Below are positions 11,053-21,954 of a stretch of 64,000 nucleotides of DNA, piece by piece. Where the stretch lies: NCBI GenBank assembly GCA_030220185.1, contig JASPKZ010005703.1, positions 868,001 through 932,000 of the forward strand. Direction: 5' to 3'. The DNA is from Diploptera punctata (taxonomy: Eukaryota > Arthropoda > Insecta > Blattodea > Blaberidae). Under the pieces are notes generated by a model. It searched no databases. It was not told where the DNA came from and saw only the letters and a program-made list of their open reading frames with translations. The first letter of the stretch is position 1. Each line of letters opens with the position of its first letter. The position numbers and the translations under genes are program-made.

Positions 11053-11340
11053 ATGCCTACGTATACATTACAACAAAGAATATTCATGTACGATTCGTAT
11101 GTTATTACATCATCTTGTAGGGAAGTTGTAAGACGATTTCAAGCTAATTATCCAGGCGTGCGTGTTCCGAGTAGAGAGGCCGTTCGTTTGCTTGTCAATA
11201 AATTTAGGGAGACGGGATCAATTCTTGATAAGAAAAGAAACATAAAACGGTGTGTGCTTAAGGAGCAGAAACTAGAGGAAATATTATATATTATTTTTAA
11301 GGAGAGATTGTTTATGATATTAAAACTTTACAACCAAAGA
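11053..11340 (+). pseudogene. DUF4817/mariner-type transposase N-terminus
   Basis: I take ATG 11053 as the start, giving MPTYTLQQRIFMYDSYV. An in-frame ATG at 11023 is less typical. The next ~60 residues (SCREVVRRFQANYPGVRVPS, REAVRLLVNKFRETGSILDK) form the helix-turn-helix of DUF4817 proteins, which make the DNA-binding end of mariner-like transposases. Similarity fades after residue 70 or so, and the sequence runs into an RTE fragment at about 11345. The catalytic domain is absent, so the protein could at most bind DNA. Confidence 0.75.
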
Positions 11341-11344
11341 TAGA

Positions 11345-11678
11345 GGAACAGAGAGGTCAATGGAGAAAACTACATAATAGTGAGCTAAATTATATTTATG
11401 GAAAACTTGATGTAATAAGGAGAATTAAGCGTTGTTGATTGCGATAAGCAGGGCATGTGGCATGAATGGTGAATAGAAGAGGGGTATAGAAACTACTTTT
11501 GTAAAAATTAGAGGAAAAGAGTCCAGTGGGTAAGAAATTAATGAGTTGGGAGAATAACATTAAACATGATTTCACGGAGGTAATTATCCGGGCATGATTG
11601 GAAAATTTTAACTCAGGATAGGGATATATGGAGAGATTATGTCCGCGAGGCCATGGATCAACTTGTTTGATGGTACTA
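11345..11678 (+). mobile_element. RTE-type LINE C-terminal fragment, degraded
   Basis: Follows the common family out of frame: KLHNSELNYIYGKLDVIRR-like codons at 11364-11430, then GHVARM-like, WENNIKHDF-like, and finally a region matching GNDWKILTQDRDIWRDYVRE, ending before TTTGATGGT. Frame changes and stops are numerous. It directly follows the DUF4817 fragment. Confidence 0.72.
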
Positions 11679-12174
11679 ATGTGTTAGTTATTATTACTTT
11701 TTTTCATCTTCTCCTTCACTTCCTGGTTTAGGCATTGATTGCCTGTTCAGTCTTCACTAATAGATCTAAGACCATCTCATCCTCTTGGAATATAATGTAA
11801 GATTTTCTTTGGTAATCTACTCTCTTCCATTCTTTCTACGCGTTCTTTCCACGTTTCTTGTTATTAGATATATTTTATTTTATGGAGTAGATTTGCAGTT
11901 CTTCATGAATATCATTGTTTCTTATCTGGTCCATATTATTATTATTATATTGTAGTAATTTTATTTTTTGTTGTGTGACAATTGCAGGAGGGCTTAGTTT
12001 CTGTTGAGAATTTATTTATTTTACTCTATTTTTAGCAATTCTGTAATTATTTGTACCGTTTATAAGACTCCATCAAATAACTCTATTTTTAATTTTGAAA
12101 ATGTTCGTTTCCTACTGTGCTTTCAAAATTTATAAAATTCATTATAATCACAATTGAGGTTATGTAGCATTTTT
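11679..12174. other. No recognised feature
   Basis: AT-rich. 11700-11950 has CTTCTTC-rich antisense character, like the downstream edge of an RTE C-terminus, but I cannot align it with confidence. Confidence 0.35.
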
Positions 12175-13222
12175 AATATTAATATTAGTACCTGGCCTAT
12201 CAATCTTCCTCAATTAAAATTAATTTTTGTTTTAAAACTCCATTAATTAGTTAAAATAGACCTTTGAGAACATGTTTCATCTTTGGCATGTCATTTGGTA
12301 CTGATGTTGGTGTATATGTTGTTTAACTCTTAAATTAAAAATGTATCCTATTGGATACATTTATTTCATTTATTTAATATTGTGTTTAGATCAATAGAAA
12401 AACAAACGAGTAAAAATCACTTAAATTTATGTCAAATTACGCAATAATGTATAATAATAACACAGTTTTACATTAATTTATTTTCCTTGAGGTCCGGAAA
12501 ATTTAAATAACTGGCACGAGAAAATATTGATAATGACAGACCTACACAACGTAGCGCAACTTCCCCATATTGATGCCATGATAACTGAAAATGTAAGCAA
12601 GATGCACAAATTTACATCTTTGCATACAAATTTTATGGTACGCAGTATTGGACGCTTGCCCCAGTGGCGTGCTGTACATAGAAACATATTTATCCGATTT
12701 ACTCCTCATTAAATCCATCCAGAGATTTGGCGATGTGCTCTCACCTGGAGTAGCGTGGCTCATTCCACAATGCTGGATTTCCGACTCTCGGCTTGAAAGC
12801 AATGTGGTTTCTGATGTCCTGCTTCAGGTCATCACATCCCTATCTCTGTCCAAATTTCATCACCATTTGCACACAAACGCTAGCGCCGCCAAATAGGCTC
12901 GGGTTAAGTGAACTATAACTATTAACTTAGCTGCCAAAGAGCCCTAGTGGGTTCTAACATACGCAGCACACTGGGTGAAGCTAGACTTCGCCTTATCCAA
13001 TCAGTCAGTCAGTTGTATTGACAATTTAAGGGTTAACTCCATTATTTAATTGTATTATTTAATAAAATGTATACGCCAACATCAGTATCAAGTGACATGT
13101 CGAAGATGGTACACGTTCTGAAAGGCCTATTTTAAAACATTAACGAAGTTTTTTTAATAAAAATCCATTTTAATTTAGGAAGACTGATATATCAGGACTT
13201 ATATTAATATTTTAAAATATAC
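12175..13222. mobile_element. Foldback element family 1 with long spacer
   Basis: Arms at about 12175-12318 and 13070-13222 are imperfect inverted repeats of ~145 bp. Compare CCAACATCAGTATCAAGTGA on the right arm with the reverse complement of the left, CCAACATCAGTACCAAATGA. Both arms carry a core resembling GAAGATGGTACACGTTCTGA followed by AAGGCC. The ~750-bp spacer has no recognised gene; overlapping open frames at 12478-12896 are probably chance. Related compact hairpins occur at 24695-24905, 28874-29188 and 47447-47590. Confidence 0.75.
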
Positions 13223-13614
13223 GTGTGCTTCTAATTCTCACTTCCGAGAATATCCAGTTAAATTGTAATACAAAGTGCAGAAGAATAACATGTTTTTTTG
13301 CGCATTGACGAGTGTGTCGCGAACATTAAGACTGATAACATCACTCAGGCATTATAAACACCAAGGTTGTCGATCTGACGTAGTAAAATAGATAATATAT
13401 AAATATGAATCATAAGTTATAAACTGTGCCATTTCATTCCATCAAATATTTCTAAAGTCCTAGCTTTTCAATTCGATATTTCAATTCCTTTCAGAAATTT
13501 GACTAGTTGTATTAACTATTACATGCGAACAGCAAGACCGAGTCCTACATTAATTTAATATTACTTTTATAATTAGCTGATATAACACGAAATGCATTTC
13601 TTCATAATGTCTTC
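13223..13614. other. No recognised feature
   Basis: AT-rich intergenic or intronic sequence with no repeat shared elsewhere in the window. Confidence 0.45.
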
Positions 13615-14036
13615 ATACAAGGGAACTGTCAACCATTGCATGCCAAAACCTATCTTAGAATTTCTTTGAGAGAAACGTTGCGATGTACAAAGGCCGTGTA
13701 CAAAAATTATCTGCCGTTTTTAACTGTAAGGCAATAAAATCCAGCGCCAAATATATAATTTAAATTATAGGTAAGTAATACAACTCCTGTATTTGTAAAC
13801 TAGATAACCCTCATTACCCGCCGCGCCATCCGTGCCGAGTTACGCTTCACTCCACTCCGCGATAACTCATGCAGGGATGTACATCTGATCCGTCAGTGGG
13901 TTGTCATTGCTGGATTCTGGCTTCGATTTCTGAACCTTGAAATTAAAAACGGCGAATAGATTTGTATTCATGTTCTTGATGCATCACAACGTTTCTCTGG
14001 GAGAAATTTCCAAGTAGGTTTCGACATGCAATTGAT
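13615..14036. mobile_element. MITE with ~100-bp terminal inverted repeats
   Basis: The left end (GGGAACTGTCAACCATTGCA ... GAGAGAAACGTTGCGATG) and the right end (reverse complement GGGAACAGTTATCAATTGCA ... GAGAAACGTTGTGATG) pair over ~100 bp. The interior is GC-richer (GCCGCGCCATCCGTGCCGAG) and has no open frame. A second copy in opposite orientation is at 27884-28303 with the same interior. Superfamily undetermined. Confidence 0.85.
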
Positions 14037-14143
14037 AACTGTTCCCAAGTTAGTAGAAGCGAACCTTTAGTAATGTAAATATAAGTTCAGTAATAGAGTT
14101 ACACGAGGATTCAATTAGAGGAAGATTTGTCAGCTCTTGGATG

Positions 14144-14216
14144 GCCTAAGTAACACAATGGTTAGAGCGCCAACGCGGTAACCTGGATATGTTGGGTTCA
14201 AATCCTGGTTTAGGCA
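14144..14216 (+). tRNA. tRNA-like sequence (probable SINE head or pseudo-tRNA)
   Basis: A 73-nt cloverleaf-like segment. The acceptor GCCTAAG/TTTAGGC pairs over 7 bp including a G-T. T8A9 and the T loop TTCAAAT are present. The anticodon stem (CCAAC/CCTGG) pairs at only three positions, position 33 is C rather than T, and the D stem is poor. A functional tRNA is therefore unlikely; formally the loop would give anticodon GGT. Confidence 0.45.
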
Positions 14217-14284
14217 GAAATTTTTCTCAATAGTTGTATAAAATATGATTTATTCCATTAATATAGACTACTGTTATATCTTAA

Positions 14285-14757
14285 TGCTTCAGAAATGAAG
14301 GTGGGTCAGTGACGCAAGCAATTAGACGCCCCTTTCTCAATGCTTAAACCTCGAGTTCCGGCTCGATCATTCCATGTGGAGCTTGGGCAGGTTTCTCTCG
14401 GTGTTTCTCCCGTTTTACAATTTCAAATCCATCATTTGTCCACACTCATCTTATTCATTTTTTTTTATTTTATCTGTCCCTATGCTGATTAATCAGGCGT
14501 GGTAGGCCGCATCTTTGTTATTCACAGACATCGAAAGTAAGGGGCTTCATCGCATCTCATCCCTTAATCCGGTCCTGAGTTGAAAATGTTTAAAAAATGA
14601 TCTAAATCCGTCAGTCCTGTTGAATACATTTACCACACTCAAACAAACTTAAGACTTTTAATAAGAGACCTATAAGCAATATTTGTCGGATCTTTCACAC
14701 TAAAATTTTACATTAGCTGTTAAAGAGCGTCGTTAAATAAAATACTAACTAACCTTA
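14285..14757 (+). mobile_element. SINE-like repeat
   Basis: A tRNA-like head (GTGGGTCAGTGACGCAAGC with a B-box-like GAGTTCCGGCTCG). The body resembles other families (GGTTTCTCTCGGTGTTTCTC), and the 3' end TTAAAGAGCGTCGTTAAATA matches the end of the element at 61000-61325 (TTAAAGGGCGCCGCTAAATA). Confidence 0.55.
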
Positions 14758-14929
14758 ATTATTCATATTTCGTATGTCTATCTTCATTCAAAGGAAACTT
14801 ATTTTTTTAAATAAATTATCTGTCGATCAGCAATTCAGAATTTTCTCTTAATCATTTCACGCCAGATTTAAAACGCGAGTCTAATGACTCAATATAATAC
14901 AAGCATAATTAAATACTCTCTTTTAGTTT

Positions 14930-15362
14930 AGTTTAACCTCTCCCTTTTATAGGTCCATTTACGAGTCCCATACTACCCAGCCCTTAAAGGGACACGATGT
15001 GTCAGGAGATAATTTAACTCTGGATCACACATTTACTTTTTTGACCATACAAGGTCATGGAGGGCTCCCTGGATGAGTGATCAGCTCAATCCCAGAATCT
15101 CCTCCGATACAACAGGACAAAATACACCATCAACTCAGACATTCACACTAAACAAGGTGAATATTATATGGATGATGACTGTGATATGGATGATTATGAT
15201 GACCAGATGATGTTCGGGAACTATTTAGGTCTTAAAGTTCCCGACTTTACTTACAGCTGAGAAAAACCTCATCCAGGAAACTTATACCGATCGTTGATCG
15301 AACCCCGGCCCGATACAACGACGCTACCCCAAGAGCACAGCGGTGGACGTCATTAACAGTTG
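14930..15362 (-). mobile_element. tRNA-derived SINE, family D
   Basis: Antisense full-length copy. Its 3' module starts at TTTAACCTCTCCCTTTTATA. Its head is at about 15290-15362, with B box reverse-complement GATCGAACCCCGGCC. It includes GAGTGATCAGCTCAATCCC and GATGTTCGGGAACTATTTAG. Confidence 0.85.
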
Positions 15363-16596
15363 CTGCCGAGTGATTTATCAGATCGGATCGTGGGATAATA
15401 GCGTGCTGGGATCTTTTAGGACGGATCGAGGGTGAAGTGAAAACATGCAACTTTTTTGGTACAGTAAGAAAATTGATGTATAGGAAAATTGGAGATCAAT
15501 AAGGACATATGTATTATCAATAATAAGAATCTCAATATGGTCTTTGTTTTCTATCTTCAATTATATTATACGAGTATAATAAGTAGTCTTGATAAGTTGA
15601 ATAGCCTGATAGTGCATTTGATGTCTGCAGGGTGGATATGGATATGGACGAAGGTGTATTTAGTGAGCGGAAACCGAAACTGCACACTTTAACTTCAGGA
15701 TACACGTAAGATACTTTTTTAACGCTTACGAAACGGAACTGCTTTTTCGCGCGTTACCGTTGAAGTCGCTCATATATACTATACTTCATTTTTCAATGGC
15801 AGTGGAACTACAATTAGCGAAGATATGTACAGAATACATATAAGGTACTGCATAATCAAAGAGTATTAATAAGTTTTATTTTTTATAATGCGGAATTTTG
15901 TCTAATGTGGAAAAAATGGTCTCATGCGATTCCGCTTTGAGCAAGTTGTACTGTACCATTTCCATATAATTTTCCACGATATATGTAATACTAAAGTAGA
16001 AAGTGGACGAATAGATTCTATCATACTGTAAGATGAAACCAATCAAACATTTTTTCTAGCACAACAGATTGTAAAACAATAATTATATGCAGATAAAAGC
16101 GTGATACATATGAAAACTGCTCTAACTTTTTCACTGAACAAAGCAATGAAATGTGATAAACCATATCACATACAAACTTCCTGTAGCAACAATTTATCTG
16201 GTTCTTACTAACACAATTGGCATTCTCTTTAATTCAGTAATTTTAAAATTTGTATATACTGTGTAGCTAATTTCTCGAACAAGCAACGCAATAAACATAA
16301 AATCAGAATCTTCCTCCCACGTGGAACAAATGCCTTAACAAAATTACTGTTCCACATATAACATCGAGCAACAAAAAATAAACTTTTTTTTTTTGTCTCA
16401 GAAAGAAAATATGTGATTATGGTAGTATTTTTTTCTCTCCGGAATTCAAATATGATATCGTTTTTTCTCCATCACGCAAGGTTTCTGAGAGAACAGGCAT
16501 GTATAAATCCAAACACTTTAATATTTTCTACATTCGTAACGATATAATATTCGAACATTCGGACTCACCTAGAAAGTAAGAAATTACGATTTTCTG
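15363..16596. other. No recognised feature
   Basis: About 1.2 kb without recognised repeats or coding signal. The frame at 15489-15692 (+) is unremarkable. Confidence 0.45.
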
Positions 16597-16764
16597 CTAT
16601 ATTTCGTCTGGAGCATCCCTCTTGACGGTCCAACAATAATCGGCCAGCATATTAGGATTCCATTTACCTTGTTATCTCTTTTCCACAGCTGAAATCTCCT
16701 AATGAAAGTGTTCCCCGTGCTCATCGCTCACTGCGCCAAGATTTTCCGGGAAGAAATCTAGGTT
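16597..16764 (-). pseudogene. Relic of the SDEHGEHFH protein family
   Basis: Minus-strand translation from 16764 gives LDFFPENLGAVSDEHGEHFH, a stop, EISAVEKR, a stop, QGKWNPNMLADYCWTVKRD and a stop after DEI. I recognise this as a segment of a protein found in very many copies in insect, Hydra and other invertebrate genomes. It has no established function that I know of and is probably borne by transposons. The three in-frame stops are the only breaks in the block, and residue-level similarity is otherwise high, so loss of function may be fairly recent. No neighbouring exon was found. Confidence 0.75.
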
Positions 16765-16959
16765 TATTAAAATAATAATTATTTAAATCCATCAATTGAA
16801 ATTGAAATAAAAAAACTGTGGGTGATGGAGAAATTCCCAATACATACTTAAAAACACGATAAAAACTGCATTAAGTACAACTATTGGCACTCATGAGATA
16901 AAAATAATGTTGACTAATGTTATTGAGTAGAATTTAACCATATATTGTACCTGTATATA

Positions 16960-16976
16960 TATATATATATATACAC
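16960..16976. repeat. (TA)n microsatellite
   Basis: Short TA run at the 5' edge of an RTE fragment. Confidence 0.8.
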
Positions 16977-16979
16977 ATA

Positions 16980-17350
16980 TCAAGACTGAAAGTGTATAAA
17001 ACACTGGCTCTTCCAACTCTTTTGCATGGTAGCGAAGTATGGACGTTGAAACAGAAGGATATACAGAGACTTAGATCTGCTGAAATGAGATATCTTCGGA
17101 GGACTGCAGGATACACACTACTAGATCACAAAAAAAATGAAGACATCTTAGAAGAATTACACATGGAATCTTTAGAAAACAAATTTCTGATTATAAGTCA
17201 AGATGGATACAACATGTTCATCGAATGGAAGATCACAGAATACCCAAACTAATGTTAAGATATCAACCTGCAGGAAGAAGAAGACCAGGACGTCCACTCA
17301 AAGACTTCTGGATGGTGTTTCTCTTGAGGCCGAAACAGGTCAACAAATGG
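16980..17350 (+). mobile_element. RTE-type LINE C-terminal fragment
   Basis: The frame at 16992-17252 reads ALPTLLHGSEVWTLKQKD, RSAEMRYLRRTAGYTLLDHK, KNEDILEELHMES. It then shifts, continuing as RIPKLMLRYQPAGRRRPGRP-like codons at 17230-17310. A short ATGATGATGAT tail is at about 17370-17383. No RT catalytic motifs remain. Confidence 0.87.
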
Positions 17351-17634
17351 CCTAAATTCGTGAATGTACTATGATGATGATGATATATATACATACATAA
17401 TATTACTTTAGATAAAGCAGTAACTTGCTACAAAAAATATATTAACATAATGAAATTGCAATAAAAAATATCTGTATCAAACTAAAGTCAAAGCTTCCGC
17501 AAACCATCAGAAAATGTTTCATCGCTCAATCGTCGATATATTCTCAAAAAAAACTTGACTTCTTAATATACTTTAAAAATAATGATATAGGGCATTTCGT
17601 ATCCCGAATGCAAGTTTTCTTCTTTACCCTAATG

Positions 17635-18070
17635 TAACCTCTCCCTTTGTAGATAGCTACTTGTACATGCCTCACGAGCTTTACAAGGACACGGCCTGTT
17701 GAGAGAGGATTTTAAACTCTTGATCACACATATACATTCTTTTACCGTGCCAAGGTATGGAGAACCTCCTTGGATGAGTGATCAGCTCAAGGCCAGCGAC
17801 ACCTCTGAGATAACACGAACATTTAAGACAAGACACACCATTCACTCATATGTCCATGCTAAACAATGCGAATATGAATTGGATGTTTCCGATGGCCACA
17901 TGGTGTTCGGGGAGTTGTAGACCTTACAGTTTCTTGACGTTTGTCTTACAGATGAAGAAAAACCCTGTATAAGAACTAACCCGAGAACTTGTACTAACTA
18001 GAGATCGAATCCGTGCCTGCTTCATCTGAGGCAACGGATGTTATAGACCATAGCGGTGGTCTAACGTAAG
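17635..18070 (-). mobile_element. tRNA-derived SINE, family D
   Basis: Antisense copy with the standard blocks (TTGATCACACATATACATTC, GAGTGATCAGCTCAAGGCC, GACACACCATTCACTCATA) and a diverged head near 18000-18065. Confidence 0.83.
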
Positions 18071-18601
18071 AAATAAGATATCTCTAGATGTGGTAAGTCT
18101 TACTAAAAGATCAAATCGATGAATGTGCCAGGAAAGAAATCCGTGACTCATTAGTGGCTAAAATATGAGGTTTATGGGAGTTGGTACGGTCGTGCCGGTA
18201 CAATATAAATGCAGCGAGTGTCGCATAGATAACATCGAAATGGCGGCTTCACTCCAATACTAGGAACAATATAACGTCACTTTGTCTCTTGCACTTCCGC
18301 GGCCCCGGGCTAGACTTGGCCCACTGTGACAAACAAATTTCATTACAAGGCCAAAGCCTACTCATATAACACGTCCCTGCTAGTATATAATCCCATTTTC
18401 AGCCTAAAAAAAATACATATATAGCTACAAAGCTATATTCTAACTGAATCGTTATATGCAGAAGGAGCTCAGACCATTTTAAGGAATTCTAAAATTCTGA
18501 AGGAACGCAGCTATTGAGGTTATTTTCATGAAGAAATTAATTAAATTAGATTTTATAAATTTTCGTCGATCCTACTTAGTAGACATCGAAAATTGCCATG
18601 A
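18071..18601. other. No recognised gene; GC-rich patch
   Basis: 18180-18350 is clearly more GC-rich (CTTCCGCGGCCCCGGGCTAG). No coding frame or repeat match was found. Confidence 0.4.
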
Positions 18602-18626
18602 CACACACACACACATATATATAGTG
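18602..18626. repeat. (CA)n(TA)n microsatellite
   Basis: Alternating CA then TA at the 5' edge of a SINE. Confidence 0.85.
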
Positions 18627-18945
18627 GTTATGCTCATTGCCTCTAGTCTCAAAGGTCGCGGGTTCAACCCGGCCGGGATAGACGGATTTTTTTAGGGTGG
18701 AAAAATCCAACAAGCATGTCCTCCGGGAGGGACTTTAAGTCGTGTGTCCCCTTGTCTGAAGATTTTCAGGTTCGTGAAAGATCCTTAAGCCTGAAACAAA
18801 GGCCTCTTAGAAAAAATTACCGAATGTTTACATCCTAGTACTACCTTGGTTTCCTAGATGCACTATAAGGCGAAACGCTGACCCCGGGCCACTCAATGAC
18901 ATCTATCCGAAAACAAGTGTAGCTAAATTATTATGGTTGAATTTC
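18620..18945 (+). mobile_element. tRNA-derived SINE, family B
   Basis: Same module order as 6723-7045: TAGTGGTTATGCTCATTGCC, B box CGGGTTCAACCCGG, AGGGTGGAAAAATCCAACA, TCCTCCGGGAGGGACTTTAA, CTGAAGATTTTCAGGTTCGT and AATGACATCTATCCG. The first tRNA-like bases are missing. Confidence 0.82.
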
Positions 18946-19479
18946 TTCCCTGTTGGGGGAGAGCGCCTAAGTCTCCTTGAGAGAAACAAGGGCTTACAAG
19001 AAGAATATTATATATATATATATATATAAACGTTTTAACGCTTATAAAGTTGAGTCATTTAACAAACAAAATCGATTCATTACAACTAGGGTTTACTGAA
19101 GTAAAAATATAAAAACATTTTAGTGTTCGCAATTTTTTGTTTTTCGCAACGAACTCGCCACATGCCAATGACATAAAACGAGAAACATTTAATCCAAAAT
19201 CAGCGAAATCAAACCATTAGAGTGGAGTTTTCGTGAAAGTCGAAATTTAAAAACAGCTCTAATTTCCTCGACATAGGCTATATATATATATATATATATA
19301 TAGTTTTGTTAAATTTAACTGTATAAATACGATGTAATTAACAAAATTAACAAAGAAAGATTATATTCCGCAAACCTGCAAAATCGGACCAATTCGAATA
19401 CGCTAATACAAAAATTTCAATTATATAAAAAAGTACTGAAGCACTTTACTCATAAAACGGTTCGATTATGGAACGAGTT
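18946..19479. other. No recognised feature apart from two (TA)n runs
   Basis: TA microsatellites at about 19009-19028 and 19279-19303. No coding signal. Confidence 0.45.
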
Positions 19480-19640
19480 CGTTCAAACAGTAGCATTTGA
19501 AGCTCATTTTCGGGAGGACGCGGTTCAAACTCCGGTACCCACCAATCTGACTGAAGATTTTCCTTAGTTTTCATCAGTGAAGGCAAATTCAGGGTTGGAA
19601 TTTCATTACCAGGACCAAATTACACCATTACAATTAAATC
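19480..19640 (+). mobile_element. SINE-like repeat, family E
   Basis: GCTCATTTTCGGGAGGACG, B-box-like GGTTCAAACTCCGG, then ACCAATCTGACTGAAGATTT and TTTTCATCAGTGAAGGCAAA. A second copy with the same block order is at 20040-20200. Confidence 0.62.
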
Positions 19641-20039
19641 AGAATTAAATCAATTACGAATACAATAGAAGTTAACAAACTACAGGATATATAAAAGATT
19701 CTAGATGCAAAATGTGCTTATATGTTAAAATCTACAAATGAAAATTAAATAAAAGATATTCTATCGCTAAACGAGTTGGTTTAATCGGATGAGACTCGTA
19801 TTAAGGAGTTCCCAATTCCAGGAATCACTAACTTTCTTTTCGTAGTTTTGCTCAAACTGTAAACAAATAATTCATTGCCACAGTACATTCTATCATTAAT
19901 AATTAATTAACAATGCACTTTAAATTAATTAAATAACATCTACAGAAAACAAATGACAACATACAACAAACATAAATACAGCCTACTGGGTATGATCAAA
20001 CATTCCAAATGCGATATAAGTTTATACCATACATTTAGG

Positions 20040-20200
20040 AGCAAACCATGTGGCAGCATTTGAGATTCGTGTTAAGGAGGTCCCGGATACAAACCCCAGT
20101 GCCGACCAACCCGATTGAAGCGTATTCCTGTTATTTCTCATTCAAGCCAAAAGTGCTGTTGAAATTACAGGACCTATTTTGTCATATTCACCGTTTCAAT
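20040..20200 (+). mobile_element. SINE-like repeat, family E
   Basis: GGCAGCATTTGAGATTCGTG, B-box-like ATACAAACCCCAGTGCC, GACCAACCCGATTGAAGCG. Diverged from the copy at 19480 but in the same arrangement. A shorter related piece (GAGACTCGTATTAAGGAGTT) is at about 19788-19820. Confidence 0.6.
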
Positions 20201-20414
20201 GCATGATAATACAATAGGCGGTACAATAATAAAAGTTATAATCAAAGACCGAGGAATATTGGACTGTTCACAAACTCTAGTGACGTAATAAATGGCATAG
20301 GTCACAGATACTGCTGAATTCGAATATAAATTGTTCGCTCTGCAACGGTTAAAACAGAGTATGCTTGCATTAACCTATTTCAAAACATGATACTAAATTC
20401 GAAGATCGTATGCA

Positions 20415-21252
20415 GTGTCAGAATTGCATGTTGTTTACTACACTGAGTGTCAGAATTACATGTTGTTAACTACACTGAATGTCAGAATTGCAATTTGTTT
20501 ACTACACTGGGTGTCAGAATTGCATGTTGTTTACTACACTGAGTGTCAGAATTGCATGTTGTTTTTACACTGAGTGTCAGAATTGCATGTTGTTTACTAC
20601 ACTGAGTGTCAGAATTGCATGTTGTTTACTACACTGAGTGTCAGAATTGCATGTTGTTTACTACACTGAATGTCAGAATTGCATGTTGTTTACTATACTG
20701 AATGTCAGAATTAAAATTTGTTTACTACACTGAATGTCAGAATTGAAATTTGTTTACTACACTGAATGTCAGAATTGAAATTTGTTTACTGCACTGGGTG
20801 TCAGAATTGCATGTTGTTTACTATACTGAGTATCAGAATTGCATGTTGTTTACTACACTGAGTGTCAGAATTGCATGTTTTTTACTACACTTAATGTCGG
20901 AATTGTAATTTGTTTACTACACTGAGTGTCAGAATTGCATGTTGTTTACTACACTGAATGTCAGAATTGCAATTTGTTTATTACACTGAGTGTCAGATTT
21001 GCATGTTGTTTACTACACTGAATGTCAGAATTGCATGTTGTTTACTACACTGAATGTCAGAATTGCAATTTGTTTATTACACTGAGTGTCAGATTTGCAT
21101 GTTGTTTACTACACTGAATGTCAGAATTGCATGTTGTTTACTACACTGAATGTCAGAATTGCAATTTGTTTACTACACTGAGTGTCAGAATTGCATGTTG
21201 TTAACTACACTGAGTGTCAGAATTGCATGTTATTTACTACAATGAGTGTGAA
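20415..21252. repeat. 32-bp satellite array
   Basis: About 26 tandem units of 32 bp, consensus TGTCAGAATTGCATGTTG followed by TTTACTACACTGAG. Units vary mainly at GCATGTTG versus GCAATTTG and GAGTG versus GAATG. A 96-bp (three-unit) higher-order repeat is visible: the GCAATTTGTTTATTACACTG unit recurs at 20969 and 21065 with the same two followers. Array edges are more diverged than the centre. Confidence 0.96.
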
Positions 21253-21950
21253 ACTTGACTGAAAATGTAGTGTAGCCTATCAGCACGGCTAGCCTCGACG
21301 ACGTTGTAATATGTACTGCGATAGCGAGGGAGGGGAACTTCTACTATACATTCCTAAATTGACAATTAGGCAACATTGTAGGACGGGTCTCCTATGATTG
21401 GTGATAGAGTCTGCTTTATCTTCATTTAACGCTGAATTTCACTATAGTAAGTTTTGATAGCACATCAGAAAGGACTAGTTCGTAAGGTCTGTTGTCAATA
21501 GAAGATTCATTATTGCAATTAATTGTAGTTGAGTTTGTTATTCAGTACTGGACTGTACTAGTATCATTTTGACGCGCATGCGCAAACTCACTCTTACAAC
21601 ACACTGTACATTCTGAACCTCACATCATCCTGGGACTTGGTTCGCTCTGACTATAATATAAAGCAATAACTAGCTAATAAATAATTCACTGGGACTACAG
21701 TCCAGTTCTGAAAACTGTAGCCGTCTTGGTGCGTGCAGGAGGGAACATTGTCGAGTGGGGGAGGGCAAATGGGGTATGAACCCATTAGCTTGATTTAGCT
21801 TACTTTTCCTCTATAATTATGTTTTAGTGTATGATGCACAGGATTTTTTATATTCTTAGGGATAGTTTAAATCTATCGAATGTAAATTATTATGATTAAC
21901 ATATGAGAAACAAAAATATTTAAAGGGTAGCCAAGTAAAAAAAAAAATTT
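21253..21950. other. No recognised feature
   Basis: Moderately GC-rich in places (GTGCGTGCAGGAGGGAACAT near 21735). No coding frame or shared repeat identified. Confidence 0.4.
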
Positions 21951-21954
21951 CTAA

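Noticed and set aside
12478..12896. Overlapping open frames on both strands within the foldback spacer
   Set aside because: No family recognised; kept only as part of the spacer description.
18180..18350. GC-rich patch as a CpG-island promoter
   Set aside because: No start-like exon, splice donor or conserved peptide beside it; evidence too thin.
20415..21252. Possible CRISPR array (regular ~32-bp repeats)
   Set aside because: Units are contiguous with no unique spacers, and the context is eukaryotic.
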